DNA of 31,109 bases. Source: Gracilariopsis chorda (taxonomy: Eukaryota > Rhodophyta > Florideophyceae > Gracilariales > Gracilariaceae). Positions 11,019-21,800 of the stretch are shown one piece after another. The position numbers and the translations under genes were made by a program. The stretch spans positions 1-31,109 of the forward strand of contig NBIV01001013.1 in assembly GCA_003194525.1 (NCBI GenBank), in the 5' to 3' direction. Numbering within the stretch: position 1 is the first letter of the stretch; each line of letters starts with the position of its first letter. Below the pieces are notes generated by a model that was given only the letters and a program-made list of their open reading frames with translations, had not been told where the DNA came from and made no database searches.

Positions 11019-11150
11019 CAGTTAATTAGCTGCTGCTGCTGCATGTTGACTGTGCAATGGCTGCTGAATGGCTTGCAATACAATCAAATTGTAGTGCCAG
11101 CCACTCAGCAGCAAAACCCCGCCTGTTCATTCCGACCACGTGGCAAATTG
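11019..11150. repeat. CAG/CTG inverted block and following spacer, unit 1
   Basis: The end of the subrepeat C CAG tract (10992-11010) and GCTGCTGCTGCTGC near 11029-11042 can pair as a hairpin with a loop of about 20 nt. The same layout occurs at 17899-17950 and 24795-24846. The rest of the stretch has no recognisable feature. Confidence 0.6.
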
Positions 11151-11229
11151 CACTGCGCCAGTGCAGTGTATACTGAAGTTTCATTGCAGACATGCCTGCA
11201 ACAGACGTATATACTGCACTGGCGCAGTG
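11151..11229. repeat. Long inverted repeat (cruciform-forming), unit 1
   Basis: The left arm at 11151-11173 (CACTGCGCCAGTGCAGTGTATAC) pairs with 11207-11229 with one mismatch over 23 bp, around a 33-nt loop. It is non-coding and recurs in units 2 and 3. Confidence 0.85.
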
Positions 11230-11379
11230 CCAAATGCATGTCGCTTGCTGACCCTAACCACTATTTTGCATCCCATTCAGGCTTGGCTAATAGCGCAGTG
11301 TCGTAACCTTTTGCTACTTTGGGCACTGTTTGCTGGCCTGGGACCTAGGCAAGGCCGAGCTCGTGTGCAGGTCGCCACA

Positions 11380-11435
11380 AGAGTAACCACTAAGTACCAC
11401 GGATCTGGGAAAAGTCAGGTGCTCCTCTGTGGTAT
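11380..11435 (+). other. 5S-rRNA-like 3' segment, unit 1 spacer
   Basis: Same segment as at 4516-4574, with one C fewer in the ACCCAC run. Confidence 0.25.
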
Positions 11436-11544
11436 ACTGGTCGTTTGACGGCGATCAGGAAGTCTGAGGGTTTACCGGACCTAATACCAGCTTGCTGTGC
11501 AGGGTCCGGGGCGGCCGCCGTGTCGTACCTCTTGGGCCGGAAAG

Positions 11545-11558
11545 CACACTTCGGTGTG
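11545..11558 (+). other. CACAC-TTCG-GTGTG tetraloop hairpin, unit 1
   Basis: A perfect 5-bp stem is closed by C-TTCG-G, the very stable tetraloop in RNA. It lies about 150 bp upstream of the TATA-like box. It is absent from unit 0, where the matching place (near 4672-4690) has been rewritten. Confidence 0.6.
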
Positions 11559-11696
11559 TGAGTAAAGGCAGACCAATCCTTACAACCGGACGCGGGTTAA
11601 ACATCAAACGGCTTGAAAACCGGCTGGGCACACTCCGCCGTCATAATCCAACAGGAGTGTGTCGAGAGTTCCTGTGCTGCACACGACTGCATCGGG

Positions 11697-11706
11697 TAAA
11701 TATAAG
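11697..11706 (+). promoter_or_regulatory. TATA-like box upstream of the unit 2 gene
   Basis: TAAATATAAG, 190 bp upstream of the ATG at 11897. Confidence 0.4.
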
Positions 11707-11709
11707 CCT

Positions 11710-11747
11710 TGCAGCAATTTGTTTTTTTAATTGCTGCATGCGACTAG
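11710..11747 (+). other. Hairpin plus CTAG, candidate Helitron 3' end (unit 1/2 junction)
   Basis: The stem is at 11710-11738 and CTAG at 11744-11747. Identical to the copy at 4821. Confidence 0.42.
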
Positions 11748-11907
11748 GCCCGGTGGGTGCAAAGCAACAAACTGCAACCAGTTTTTCACTTTCAACTTTG
11801 TGGTATATTGGAAATTATTCTGGAACTCTGGCAAAGTTTTTAACAGTTTACAAAAAACATAGAATTGTTTTTTTTTCCTTTTTCTGGTAAATTGAAATGA
11901 CGAGAAG

Positions 11908-12964
11908 AGGCGACGTCTAAACTCTGGTGGCGTTCGATCTAACTCAGGAGGTGCCAGAGACAATTCTGGAGGTGCCAGGTTGAACGCAGGCGGTGCAAGG
12001 CAAAACGCTGGTGGTCGTCGCGTCGGCAGTGGTAGAGCACGGGCTGGAGCTGGAAGACCCCGAAGAGCACCAGCTCTTCCAGCTCCAGATGAGTTGGGAG
12101 TAAATGAGAGCGGAGCACACGTTCAAGGACCTATTGTTCCAGTGGTTGAAGAAGACGAAATTACTCCTGCACCTACTTCGGTTGCAGCAGCAGTTAGCAC
12201 AAGCGCCGCTGGAGCCAGTGAGTCCGCTGCCACAGATCTACCAACATCGTGCCCAATTCCTGGATTTCTGGAGTTTGTGAGAGGCCTTCCAAGTCACATT
12301 CCACCGCCTCCGATGCCTCCCCCTCTCCCACCGATGCCTGCAGAACAGATGCCTATTGCAATGGAATTGGAAGAGGATGAGATCATCCCTGCTCCCTCAC
12401 AGCCACCGCCATCAGAGCAGCCTGCTATGCCACAAGCTGAACAAGAGGAAGAACAGATGCCAGACCCGATGGAAGTGGAAGACGATGAGATCACCCCGGC
12501 TCCCTCACACCCGCCGCCGCAGCCTGCGTTGCCACAAGCTGAACAGGAAGAACAACAGATGTCCATTCCGATGGAGGTGGAAGCGGATGAGATCACACCG
12601 GCTCCCTCACACCAGCCGCAGCATCAGCCACAGCAACAGCTTGATATGACGGTCATGCACTGTGCTGGGCGTCCTGATCGAGGACTCTATCGCGTTTACT
12701 ATGCGTGGGATTCCGTGGCAGCTCAGGCGAGGAATGATCCGGCCATCCGTGCAAGCGTGCCGGAGTTTGAGACGCTTCCCACTGCAGGTCAAAGGCGATG
12801 CGGAAGATGCGGCGAACACTCACACACGCTCTCTTCCTGCCCGTACGCGGACTGGACATTGAAAATACATAGCTGCAAGTATTGCGGCTGTGTTTTGCTT
12901 GGCACAGAGGTCACTGGAGTGTGCTGTGGAATGAAAAGAATGTCAGGATGGGGCGTCACGTTCC
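11908..12964 (+). CDS. N-terminal extension with Arg/Gly heptads, acidic-Pro repeats and CCHC zinc knuckle (unit 2 segment)
   Basis: Three parts can be seen. First, five heptads of the form N-[SA]-G-G-x-R-x, starting at protein residues 9, 16, 23, 30 and 37 counted from the ATG, then an Arg/Pro-rich stretch with a GRP core; this resembles RGG-type nucleic-acid-binding tracts. Second, an acidic/Pro region in which the phrase DEI(T/I)PAP occurs four times (near 12148, 12370, 12478 and 12580). Third, a C-x2-C-x4-H-x4-C zinc knuckle at 12799-12840, then a Cys cluster at 12874-12927 (CKYCGC ... CC). CCHC knuckles usually bind single-stranded nucleic acid, which would suit a rolling-circle Rep, but the role here is inferred. 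In units 1 and 3 this region reads on into Rep. Confidence 0.8.
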
Positions 12965-12965
12965 C

Positions 12966-14786
12966 AGAAGGCATAGCAGTGAGTTAGTTCGCAGTCTTTA
13001 TAGCCTGAGAGCCTTCCACAGCCATTTCCTCAACTTGAATACGCTCTTCGCGACGACGCAAGCGCTCATGGACATGTCGTATGTGACGGGAGGCGGTCCC
13101 TCCTTTCTCAGACTTGAGGGCAACGCAGCTCTCGCTCTGCCCGCGCAGAACCAGAACAACACGCGCTACAGCTTTCTGTGGGGTACTCATCCACCTTCCT
13201 TGGATCCCTCTCACTATGCGCGTGCCAATTTGCGTGCGTTCATTCAAGACATCAACGTACGAGACATCGTGCCCAATTTGTACGATGTGATCCAGCCCAA
13301 GCCAGACGTGGTGCGTGAGCGGTACCGATCCATGCTTAGCACGCAACAACAACAACAAAATGCAGATACCGCCGTCGATATCAGCATGCAGGCAGCAGAA
13401 GAGGGAGTAGTCGTACGTGGTTACGAAGGAACCCGAAGTGCCACAGTCAGTGCTCCTCACGCAGGTGCTGGGCCTCTCCCTGAAGATGCTCCTGGTGGCG
13501 GGCCAACCATGATGAGAACGCTCGTCGTGGATCCAACTGGCCTGTATCGAGTGGAGTCTCAAGTACCGCGCTTGGTAGAAGGAACCGTAACCGAAGAGCA
13601 CGCTGCAGTGACGAGCGCTGCTGCTGATGGAGCAGGGGCGACTGCGAATGCCGCAAACAATGCGCAAGTGCGGTACCGACTTCTAAAACCAGCATCCAAA
13701 CTTGCAGAGAAGGGCACTTTCCCTCTTCTCTACCCGTACGGTGATCAGCACGAACCATTTGACATCGGCCTGTTCCTGGAGGCAAGGAACTCCACACAGC
13801 AAAGCTCAGATCTCAGCGTCAAAGAGTGGAAGCTCCGAAAGCTCACCTGGGCTCAGAACGCGAAGCGACGTTTGTACTCAGACAACATCCTCCTCAACAG
13901 TGGACCGTTGATGCAGATGTGGATGCTCCGCACGCACACAAACATTGAGGACATGCGACTACGTTTCCTGGAGAGAGAACAACAGGCACGTATTGTACAA
14001 GAGCAAGAGATCCAGCAAGCACAGCAGCAAACAGGTCATGTGTCACCATACCAGTTCGCGCAAATGGGACGCATATTTCTGCCCGATGACTCGGTCAACT
14101 CAGCAGCGTACTGGAAGAACAAGCGCATGGATGTACAGGCGATCGTAGCACGGAGAGGACCGCCTTCTCTGTTCATTACAATCACCATGAACATCTGGAG
14201 AGAGGACATCCAGCGCCTTGGTATGGATACCAGCAATCGGAGTGCATTTACGGCACAGAGTAACCGCCCTCGACCGTTTGACCGACCTGATCTGATTGCA
14301 AGGGTGTACAACCAGTACGCAAACGACTTCATGAAGGACTTGGAGAAGAACTCGGAGCACATCTTCGGATTGAAGTGCCTGGGGCTTGCATCAAAGCTCG
14401 AGTTTCAGGAGCGCAATGTGACTCATCACCACATGCTCGTGTGGCTCGAAGGAGGCGTGATTGAAGACGTTGATGTGATCGACGAGCTGATTCGTGCAGA
14501 ACTTCCTCTTCCCGGTGAAGACGACGCGTTGCGTGCCCTCATTCGTTCCATGCACAGGCACCGCCACTCCACCTATTGCCGGAATCGCGCTGGGCGTTGC
14601 AAGTTTGCATACGACCGCAACATGATTGTGCCGGAGACGTACATTGAAGAAGGAATGAATCGCGTGGTCTACCGCAGAAGAAGGCAACATGACCTCAAGA
14701 TAGTGCCGTACAACCCAACTCTGACCAAGAAGTACCGCTCTCATATCAACGTAGAGCGCACGCAAGGAGGGGGCGCAGTGGCTTAT
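12966..14786 (+). CDS. Helitron Rep (HUH endonuclease) region, longest open copy (unit 2 segment)
   Basis: This 607-codon segment holds the Helitron_like_N region and most of the Rep nickase. Recognisable blocks are the YPYGDQHEPF motif near 13733, the SLFITITMN block near 14167, the RPDLIARVYNQ block near 14284, IFGLKCLGLASKLEFQER leading into the HUH motif, and the HHH metal-binding triplet at 14424-14432. The last codon is the first tyrosine of YLMKY at 14784-14786, after which an extra T breaks the frame. In this family the histidines hold a divalent metal and the tyrosines attack the DNA strand at the element ends. The middle residue of the triplet is His, where a hydrophobic or small residue (often Ala in Helitrons) is usual. 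Confidence 0.9.
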
Positions 14787-15859
14787 TCTGATGAAGTACG
14801 CGTTTAAGCAGCCAAAGCTCAGGAGGTGGTGCTCAATGTGAGTGATGCTAATGAGACAGGCACACACAACGAGCAGCAACAAGAGCCACAGGTGCAGAAC
14901 GACATTCGTGCATACATGCGAGCGCGTGTGGTGGGCGCCGTCAATGCAGCTTGGAGACTTTTCGAGTTTCGACATGTTCACATCGTACCAAAAGTAGAGC
15001 GACTGGCCATTCACTTGGAAGGAGAGCGCACATTTCTGCTGAGAGGTCCCAACCAGCTTCTTTCTGCATCACAGCCGTCTACAATGGAGAGATACTTTGC
15101 AAGGCCCGACGCATACGCAAACCTCGACTACCTTTCGTACTTTGAAAAAGTTCGATTGTATCGCACGCTTCCAGCCCGCGTGCTTAACCAATACGACGGA
15201 GACAGCACCCAGGTGCCCACAGACGACTGCAATCCGCCCATGTACGTGATAGAGCGCACGGAAGACGAGCAGTGTGTTGCAAGGATCAGAGGTGTTTCAC
15301 CGTCCGACATTGAGCTATTTGCTCTGCGCTTGCCGCTCATGAATCACGGCTCGAGCTCTTATGAAGACGCAAGGAATTTCAACGGACAGCAGTATGGAAC
15401 GTATCGTGAAACTGCGATTGTAAGCGGACTGCTCGCGGACGGATCTGAGTTTGATATTGCATTCCAAGAAGCAGTGCAGATATACAGCACGCCCTCCGAA
15501 CTACGACGTCTGGTTGTCACACTATACCAACAAGGCGCAGACCCAGAAAAAATGGCCGTCGAAAACTGGGAGGCATTATGTAGTGACATACATACAGGAG
15601 ATGAGCAGCAACGAAAGCAAGAAATGTATCGACGTGTGGGTGGAGATCTCAGACCGGCATGGAGGACGACTGCTTCGCGATCACAGCTTCTTCTATCAAC
15701 ACCTACAGCAGGATCATACAGCATTGACTGAGGCGAATCGAGCTACAACAACTCGAGACGCACGAGTGGTGCGAAATTCGTCAACTTTTGCAGTCAAGGT
15801 ACGCCACCTTAAAACCTAGCCAAAGACAAGTCATTGAAACCGTCATTGCCGCATTGTAA

Positions 15860-16009
15860 CAACGACAGGCGCTGCAGGAGCGAACAAGCACTCCTGGAAA
15901 CGTGTTCTTTGTGCAAGGATCCGCAGGAACCGGGAAGACATACGTGCTCAACCTCCTTCGTGATATCGTTGAGTCGGAAGGAATGCTCGCTGAAATGACT
16001 GCTACATAA
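15860..16009 (+). CDS. PIF1-like helicase motif I segment, cut off by the internal deletion (unit 2)
   Basis: Between two in-frame TAA codons lies a short open stretch with GNVFFVQGSAGTGKTYVLNLL, in which GSAGTGKT at 15917-15940 is the Walker A (motif I) nucleotide-binding loop. It continues to AEMTAT, which matches motif Ia ('ALTATG'), and then stops at TAA 16007-16009. In intact Helitron helicases about 250 or so residues follow, carrying motifs II, III and IV. Here the next recognisable sequence, in another frame, is already the block before motif V. Walker B (DE) is therefore absent, and ATPase activity is not expected. Confidence 0.85.
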   Translation, partial: QRQALQERTSTPGNVFFVQGSAGTGKTYVLNLLRDIVESEGMLAEMTAT

Positions 16010-16757
16010 TGCGGCAGCGCTGGATCTGTTTCCTGGTGAGCGCTTCACTCTTCCGTCAGCGACAACCGTGCAACCTGTTCGTGGGACAGAACCCAGAGTC
16101 TGCCTTTGCCAGTTCTATTGTCCCCGAGTTTGCATATCAGTATGCGCCTACTGGAGTACCGCCTCATAACCTGGACTTGAAGATTGGTGTGCCAGTTATG
16201 GTCATTCGGAACGTGCTGCATCCCGCTGTGGTCAACGCAAAGCCGTTTCGTAGTCGTGCGTGTCGATCAATTTACGATGCAGGTGGCTCGATTCGACGAG
16301 AACAGACAGGTGCTCGAACGACAGCTCCTGCATCGTATCGACTTCGAGTTTTTCTTTCGCAGATATTCGCATGATTCGAAGGCAGTTTCCCATTCTTCTC
16401 GCGTTTGCAGCTACCGTTCACAAAGGACAGGGAAAGACGTTGGATGGCTTGGTTGTGGATGTGCGATCCAACTTCTTCTGCGCTGGTCAGTTGTATGTCG
16501 CATTGTCGCGCGTTCGAAGGAACGACCATGTGCTGCTCCTGCATGATCCGCAGCTTACACCTTCGAATTCGCACACAATTCATCCCATGCCTGTTCCCAT
16601 CGCCAACCCAGTGCTGCCTGAAGCTATTCAGTTCTGCATCCCTCCACAACCGTAATCATATCTCTTGCATTCTTCTTTCATTGAATTAAACTACTTGCTT
16701 TTCTGCTTTGCTTTCTCCACCCTCTTTTTTCCTCACCGCTGTTTATCACTCCTCCAC

Positions 16758-17922
16758 GCGGCGCCCAGCGCCGCCCGCGGCCGAAGGCCGTCTCCACTTG
16801 TCTCAACACCCCACTCTTAATGATTTACACATGTATGAGAGGGGTGTTGTTGACTGACGGGAGGCGTTGCGCCAATAAACCGCCCTGTATGCCCCTCTAC
16901 GAGCATGCAAAACTGCCATTTGGCGCAACGCCTCCCTACCATTTAAAAAATTCAGCAGCAGCAGCAGCAGCAAAGCTTCCTGCTTACTGGCTGGCACTCC
17001 ATAATGACTGCAGTGCCATCCAGTTACACAAAGCAACGTGTCGCGCGTTTCTCATCATTGGCTGGCACTGCAGTCAATTTAGGCACCTAATAGGCACTAA
17101 ACACAAATTCCTACGGCTCCACATACTCTCGGCGTCGCGGCGCCCCGTGGTTCCACGAGCGCTATTGCGAGCGCAAGCGAGCAAAAGTGCTCGGAGAGCC
17201 TCCGAATGCTACTAAACACAACAAGCTACAAAAACAACGCGGCACGCAGCGCCGCCCACGGCCGAAGGCCGTTTCCACTTGTCTCTCCATTTTAAGTATT
17301 TGTTCCTCTATGAGGGGGGTGTTCTTGATTGAATGGAGGCGTTGCGCACAGAAATGCTCTTGCACGCCCCGTTTGCCCATGCAAATCGCCCATTTGGCGC
17401 AACGCCTCCCTACCAATTTAAAAAATTCAGCAGCAGCAGCAGCAGCAAAGCTCCCTGCTTACTGGCTGGCACTCCTATAATGACTGCAGTTCCACCCAGT
17501 TACACAAAGCAACGTGTCGCGCTTTCTCATCATTGGCTGGCACTGCAGTCAACTTAGACACCTAAACACAAACCCTAATGGCTCCACATACTCTAGACGC
17601 CGCGGCGCCCCGTGGTTCTACGAGCGCTATTGCGAGCGCAAGCGAGCAAAGTGCTCGGAGAGCCTCCGAACGCTACGAATACACAAAGCTACAAAAAACC
17701 ACGCGGCGTGCAGCGCCGCCCACGGCCGAAGGCCGTTTTCACTTGTCTCAACACCCACTCTTAATGATTTTACACATGTATGAGGGGGGTGTTGTTGGAC
17801 TGACGGGAGGCGTTGCTTCACAAATTCGCTTTGCACGCCCCCGTTTGCGCATGCAAATCGCCCATTTGGCGCAACGCCTCCCCACCATTAAAAAGCATTC
17901 AGCAGCAGCAGCAGCAGCAAAG
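16758..17922 (+). repeat. Spacer subrepeats A, B and partial C, unit 2
   Basis: Subrepeats start at 16758, 17239 and 17703. They have the same layout as in the neighbouring units. One base is lost in the GC hairpin of A, and the GGCGC of B reads GGCAC. Each ends its hairpin pair with TTTAAAAAATTCAG or a similar stretch and a (CAG)6 tract. Confidence 0.84.
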
Positions 17923-18059
17923 CGTTCAGTTAATTAGCTGCTGCTGCTGCATGTTGACTGTGCAATGGCTGCTGAATGGCTTGCAATACAATCAAATTGT
18001 AAGTGCCAACCACTCAGCAGCATAACCCCGCCCTGTTCATTCCGACACGTGGCAAATTG

Positions 18060-18141
18060 CACTGCGCCAGTGCAGTGTATACTGAAGTTTTCAATTTGCA
18101 GACATGCCTGCAACAGACGTATATACTGCACTGGCGCAGTG
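18060..18141. repeat. Long inverted repeat (cruciform-forming), unit 2
   Basis: The arms are at 18060-18082 and 18119-18141, with the same single mismatch as in unit 1. The loop is longer by three bases because of added T and A residues. Confidence 0.84.
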
Positions 18142-18291
18142 CCAAATGCCATGTCGCTTGCTGACCCTAACCATTATTTGGCATCCCATTCAGGCTTGGC
18201 TAATAGCGCAGTGTCGTAACCTTTTGCTACTTTGGGCACTATTTGCTGGCCTGGGACTAGGCAAGGCCGAGCTCGTGTGCAGGTCGCCACA

Positions 18292-18348
18292 AGAGTAACC
18301 CACTAAGTACCACGGATCTGGGAAAAGTCAGGTGCTCCTCTGTGGTAT
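18292..18348 (+). other. 5S-rRNA-like 3' segment, unit 2 spacer
   Basis: Same segment, matching unit 3. Confidence 0.25.
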
Positions 18349-18457
18349 ACTGGTCGTTTGACGGCGATCAGGAAGTCTGAGGGTTTACCGGACCTAATAC
18401 CAGCTTGCTGTGCAGGGTCCGGGGCGGCCGCCGTGTCGTACCTCTTGGGCCGGAAAG

Positions 18458-18471
18458 CACACTTCGGTGTG
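18458..18471 (+). other. CACAC-TTCG-GTGTG tetraloop hairpin, unit 2
   Basis: Identical to the unit 1 hairpin. Confidence 0.6.
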
Positions 18472-18608
18472 TGAGTAAAGGCAGACCATCCTTACAACCG
18501 GACGCGGGTTAAAAATCAAACGGCTTGAAAACCGGCTGGGCACACTCCGCCCGTCTAATCCAACAGGAGTTGTCGAGAGTTCCTGTGCTTGCACACGACT
18601 GCATCGGG

Positions 18609-18618
18609 TAAATATAAG
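18609..18618 (+). promoter_or_regulatory. TATA-like box upstream of the unit 3 gene
   Basis: TAAATATAAG, 191 bp upstream of the ATG at 18810. Confidence 0.4.
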
Positions 18619-18621
18619 CCT

Positions 18622-18659
18622 TGCAGCAATTTGTTTTTTTAATTGCTGCATGCGACTAG
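18622..18659 (+). other. Hairpin plus CTAG, candidate Helitron 3' end (unit 2/3 junction)
   Basis: The stem is at 18622-18650 and CTAG at 18656-18659. Confidence 0.42.
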
Positions 18660-18809
18660 GCCCGGTGGGTGCAAAGCAACAAACTGCAACCAGTTTTTCA
18701 CTTTCAACTTTGTGGTATATTGGAAATTATTCTGGAACTCTTGCAAAGTTTTTTAACAGTTTACAAAAACATAGAATTGTTTTTTTTTTCCTTTTTATGG
18801 TAAATTGAA

Positions 18810-21800
18810 ATGACGAGAAGAGGGCGACGTCTAAACTCTGGTGGCGTTCGATCTAACTCAGGAGGTGCCAGAGACAATTCTGGAGGTGCCAGGTTGAACG
18901 CAGGCGGTGCAAGGCAAAACGCTGGTGGTCGTCGCGTCGGCAGTGGTGGAGCACGGGCTGGAGCTGGAAGACCCCGAAGAGCACCAGCTCTTCCAGCTCC
19001 AGATGAGTTGGGAGTAAATGAGAGCGGAGCACACGTTCAAGGACCTATTGTTCCAGTGGTTGAAGAAGACGAAATTACTCCTGCACCTACTTCGGTTGCA
19101 GCAGCAGTTAGCACAAGCGCCGCTGGAGCCAGTGAGTCCGCTGCCACAGATCTACCAACATCGTGCCCAATTCCTGGATTTCTGGAGTTTGTGAGAGGCC
19201 TTCCAAGTCACATTCCACCGCCTCCGATGCCTCCCCCTCTCCCACCGATGCCTGCAGAACAGATGCCTATTGCAATGGAATTGGAAGAGGATGAGATCAT
19301 CCCTGCTCCCTCACAGCCACCGCCATCAGAGCAGCCTGCTATGCCACAAGCTGAACAATAGGAAGAACAGATGCCAGACCCGATGGAAGTGGAAGACGAT
19401 GAGATCACCCCGGCTCCCTCACACCCGCCGCCGCAGCCTGCGTTGCCACAAGCTGAACAGGAAGAACAACAGATGTCCATTCCGATGGAGGTGGAAGCGG
19501 ATGAGATCACACCGGCTCCCTCACACCACCAGCTGCAGCATCAGCCACAGCACAGCTTGATATGACGGTCATGCACTGTGCTGGGCGTCCTGATCGAGGA
19601 CTCTATCGCGTGTACTATGCGTGCGATTCCGTGGCAGCTCAGGCGAGGAATGATCCGGCCATCCGTGCAAGCGTGCCGGAGTTTGAGACGCTTCCCACTG
19701 CAGGTCAAAGGCGATGCGGAAGATGCGGCGAACACTCACACACGCTCTCCTCCTGCCCGTACGCGGACTGGACATTGAAAATACATAGCTGCAAGTATTG
19801 CGGCTGTGTTTTGCTTGGCACAGAGGTCACTGGAGTGTGCTGTGGAATGAAAAGAATGTCAGGATGGGGCGTCACGTTCCGCAGAAGGCATAGCAGTGAG
19901 TTGGTTCGCAGTCTTTATAGCCTGAGAGCCTTCCACAGCCATTTCCTCAACTTGAATACGCTCTTCGCGACGACGCAAGCGCTCATGGACATGTCGTATG
20001 TGATGGGAGCGGTCCCTCCTTTCTCAGACTTGAGGGCAACGCAGCTCTCGCTCTGCCCGCGCAGAACCAGAACAACACGCGCTACAGCTTTCTGTGGGGT
20101 ACTCGTCCACCTTCCTTGGATCCCTCTCACTATGCGCGTGCCAATTTGCGTGCGTTCATTCAAGACATCAACGTACGAGACATCGTGCCCAAGTTGTACG
20201 ATGTGATCCAGCCAAGCCAGACGTGGTGCGTGAGCGGTACCGATCCATGCTTAGCACGCAACAACAACAACAAAATGCAGATACCGCCGTCGATATCAGC
20301 ATGCAGGCAGCAGAAGAGGGAGTAGTCGTACGTGGTTACGAAGGAACCCGAAGTGCCACAGTCAGTGCTCCTCACGCAGGTGCTGGGCCTCTCCCTGAAG
20401 ATGCTCCTGGTGGCGGGCCAACCATGATGAGAACGCTCGTCGTGGATCCAACTGGCCTGTATCGAGTGGAGTCTCAAGTACCGCGCTTGGTAGAAGGAAC
20501 CGTAACCGAAGAGCACGCTGCAGTGACGAGCGCTGCTGCTGCTGGAGCAGGGGCGACTGCGAATGCCGCAAACAATGCGCAAGTGCGGTACCGACTTCTA
20601 AAACCAGCATCCAAACTTGCAGAGAAGGGCACTTTCCCTCTTCTCTACCCGTACGGTGATCAGCACGAACCATTTGACATCGGCCTGTTCCTGGAGGCAA
20701 GGAACTCCACACAGCAAAGCTCAGATCTCAGCGTCAACGAGTGGAAGCTCCGAAAGCTCACCTGGGCTCAGAACGCGAAGCGACGTTTGTACTCAGACAA
20801 CATCCTCCTCAACAGTGGACCGTTGATGCAGATGTGGATGCTCCGCACGCACACAAACATTGAGGACATGCGACTACGTTTCCTGGAGAGAGAACAACAG
20901 GCACGTATTGTACAAGAGCAAGAGATCCAGCAAGCACAGCAGCAAACAGGTCATGTGTCACCATCCCAGTTCGCGCAAATGGGACGCATATTTCTGCCCG
21001 ATGACTCGGTCAACTCAGCAGCTTACTGGAAGAACAAGCGCATGGATGTACAGGCGATCGTAGCACGGAGAGGACCGCCTTCTCTGTTCATTACAATCAC
21101 CATGAACATCTGGAGAGAGGACATCAGCGCCTTGGTATGGATACCAGCAATCGGAGTGCATTTACGGCACAGAGTAACCGCCCTCGACCGTTTGACCGAC
21201 CTGATCTGATTGCAAGGGTGTACAACCAGTACGCAAACGACTTCATGAAGGACTTGGAGAAGAACTCGGAGCACATCTTCGGATTGAAGTGCCTGGGGCT
21301 TGCATCAAAGCTCGAGTTTCAGGAGCGCAATGTGCCTCATCACCACATGCTCGTGTGGCTCGAAGGAGGCGTGATTGAAGACGTTGATGTGATCGACGAG
21401 CTGATTCGTGCAAAACTTCCTCTTCCCGGTGAAGACGACGCGTTGCGTGCCCTCATTCGTTCCATGCACAGGCACCGCCACTCCACCTATTGCCGGAATC
21501 GCGCTGGGCGTTGCAAGTTTGCATACGACCGCAACATGATTGTGCCGAGACGTACATTGAAGAAGGAATGAATCGCGTGGTCTACCGCAGAAGAAGGCAA
21601 CATGACCTCAAGATAGTGCCGTACAACCCAACTCTGACCAAGAAGTACCGCTCTCATATCAACGTAGAGCGCACGCAAGGAGGGGGCGCAGTGGCTTATC
21701 TGATGAAGTACGCGTTTAAGCAGCCCAAAGCTCAGGAGGTGGTGCTCAATGTGAGTGATGCTAATGAGACAGGCACACACAACGAGCAGCAACAAGAGCC

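Larger units (their letters stand above)
11897..16655 (+). pseudogene. Helitron Rep-helicase gene, unit 2 (best-preserved copy)
   Basis: This copy lacks both TAG codons found in other units: it has GAG at 12445-12447 and CAG (Gln) at 14211-14213. Its N-terminal part is open from about 11908, just after one lost G that breaks the frame from the ATG. A one-base loss near 12963 separates it from a 607-codon open Rep segment. Further private breaks are an extra T at 14787 inside the YxxxY motif, a lost C near 14810, an extra G near 15640, an extra T near 15788, and extra bases near 16083 and 16246. TAA at 15857 and at 16007 is common to all copies, as is the helicase deletion. At the HUH motif a Pro-to-Thr change (ACT at 14421) is unique to this unit. 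A full Helitron Rep-helicase is typically about 1,400 residues or more; this gene would be near 1,585 codons even with part of the helicase missing, because of its N-terminal extension. Confidence 0.92.

Noticed and set aside
15799..15868. Possible 70-nt intron (GT...AG) that would remove the shared TAA at 15857
   Set aside because: The stretch encodes the expected helicase opening (LKPSQRQVIE), and its removal would shift the frame so that motif I is no longer read.
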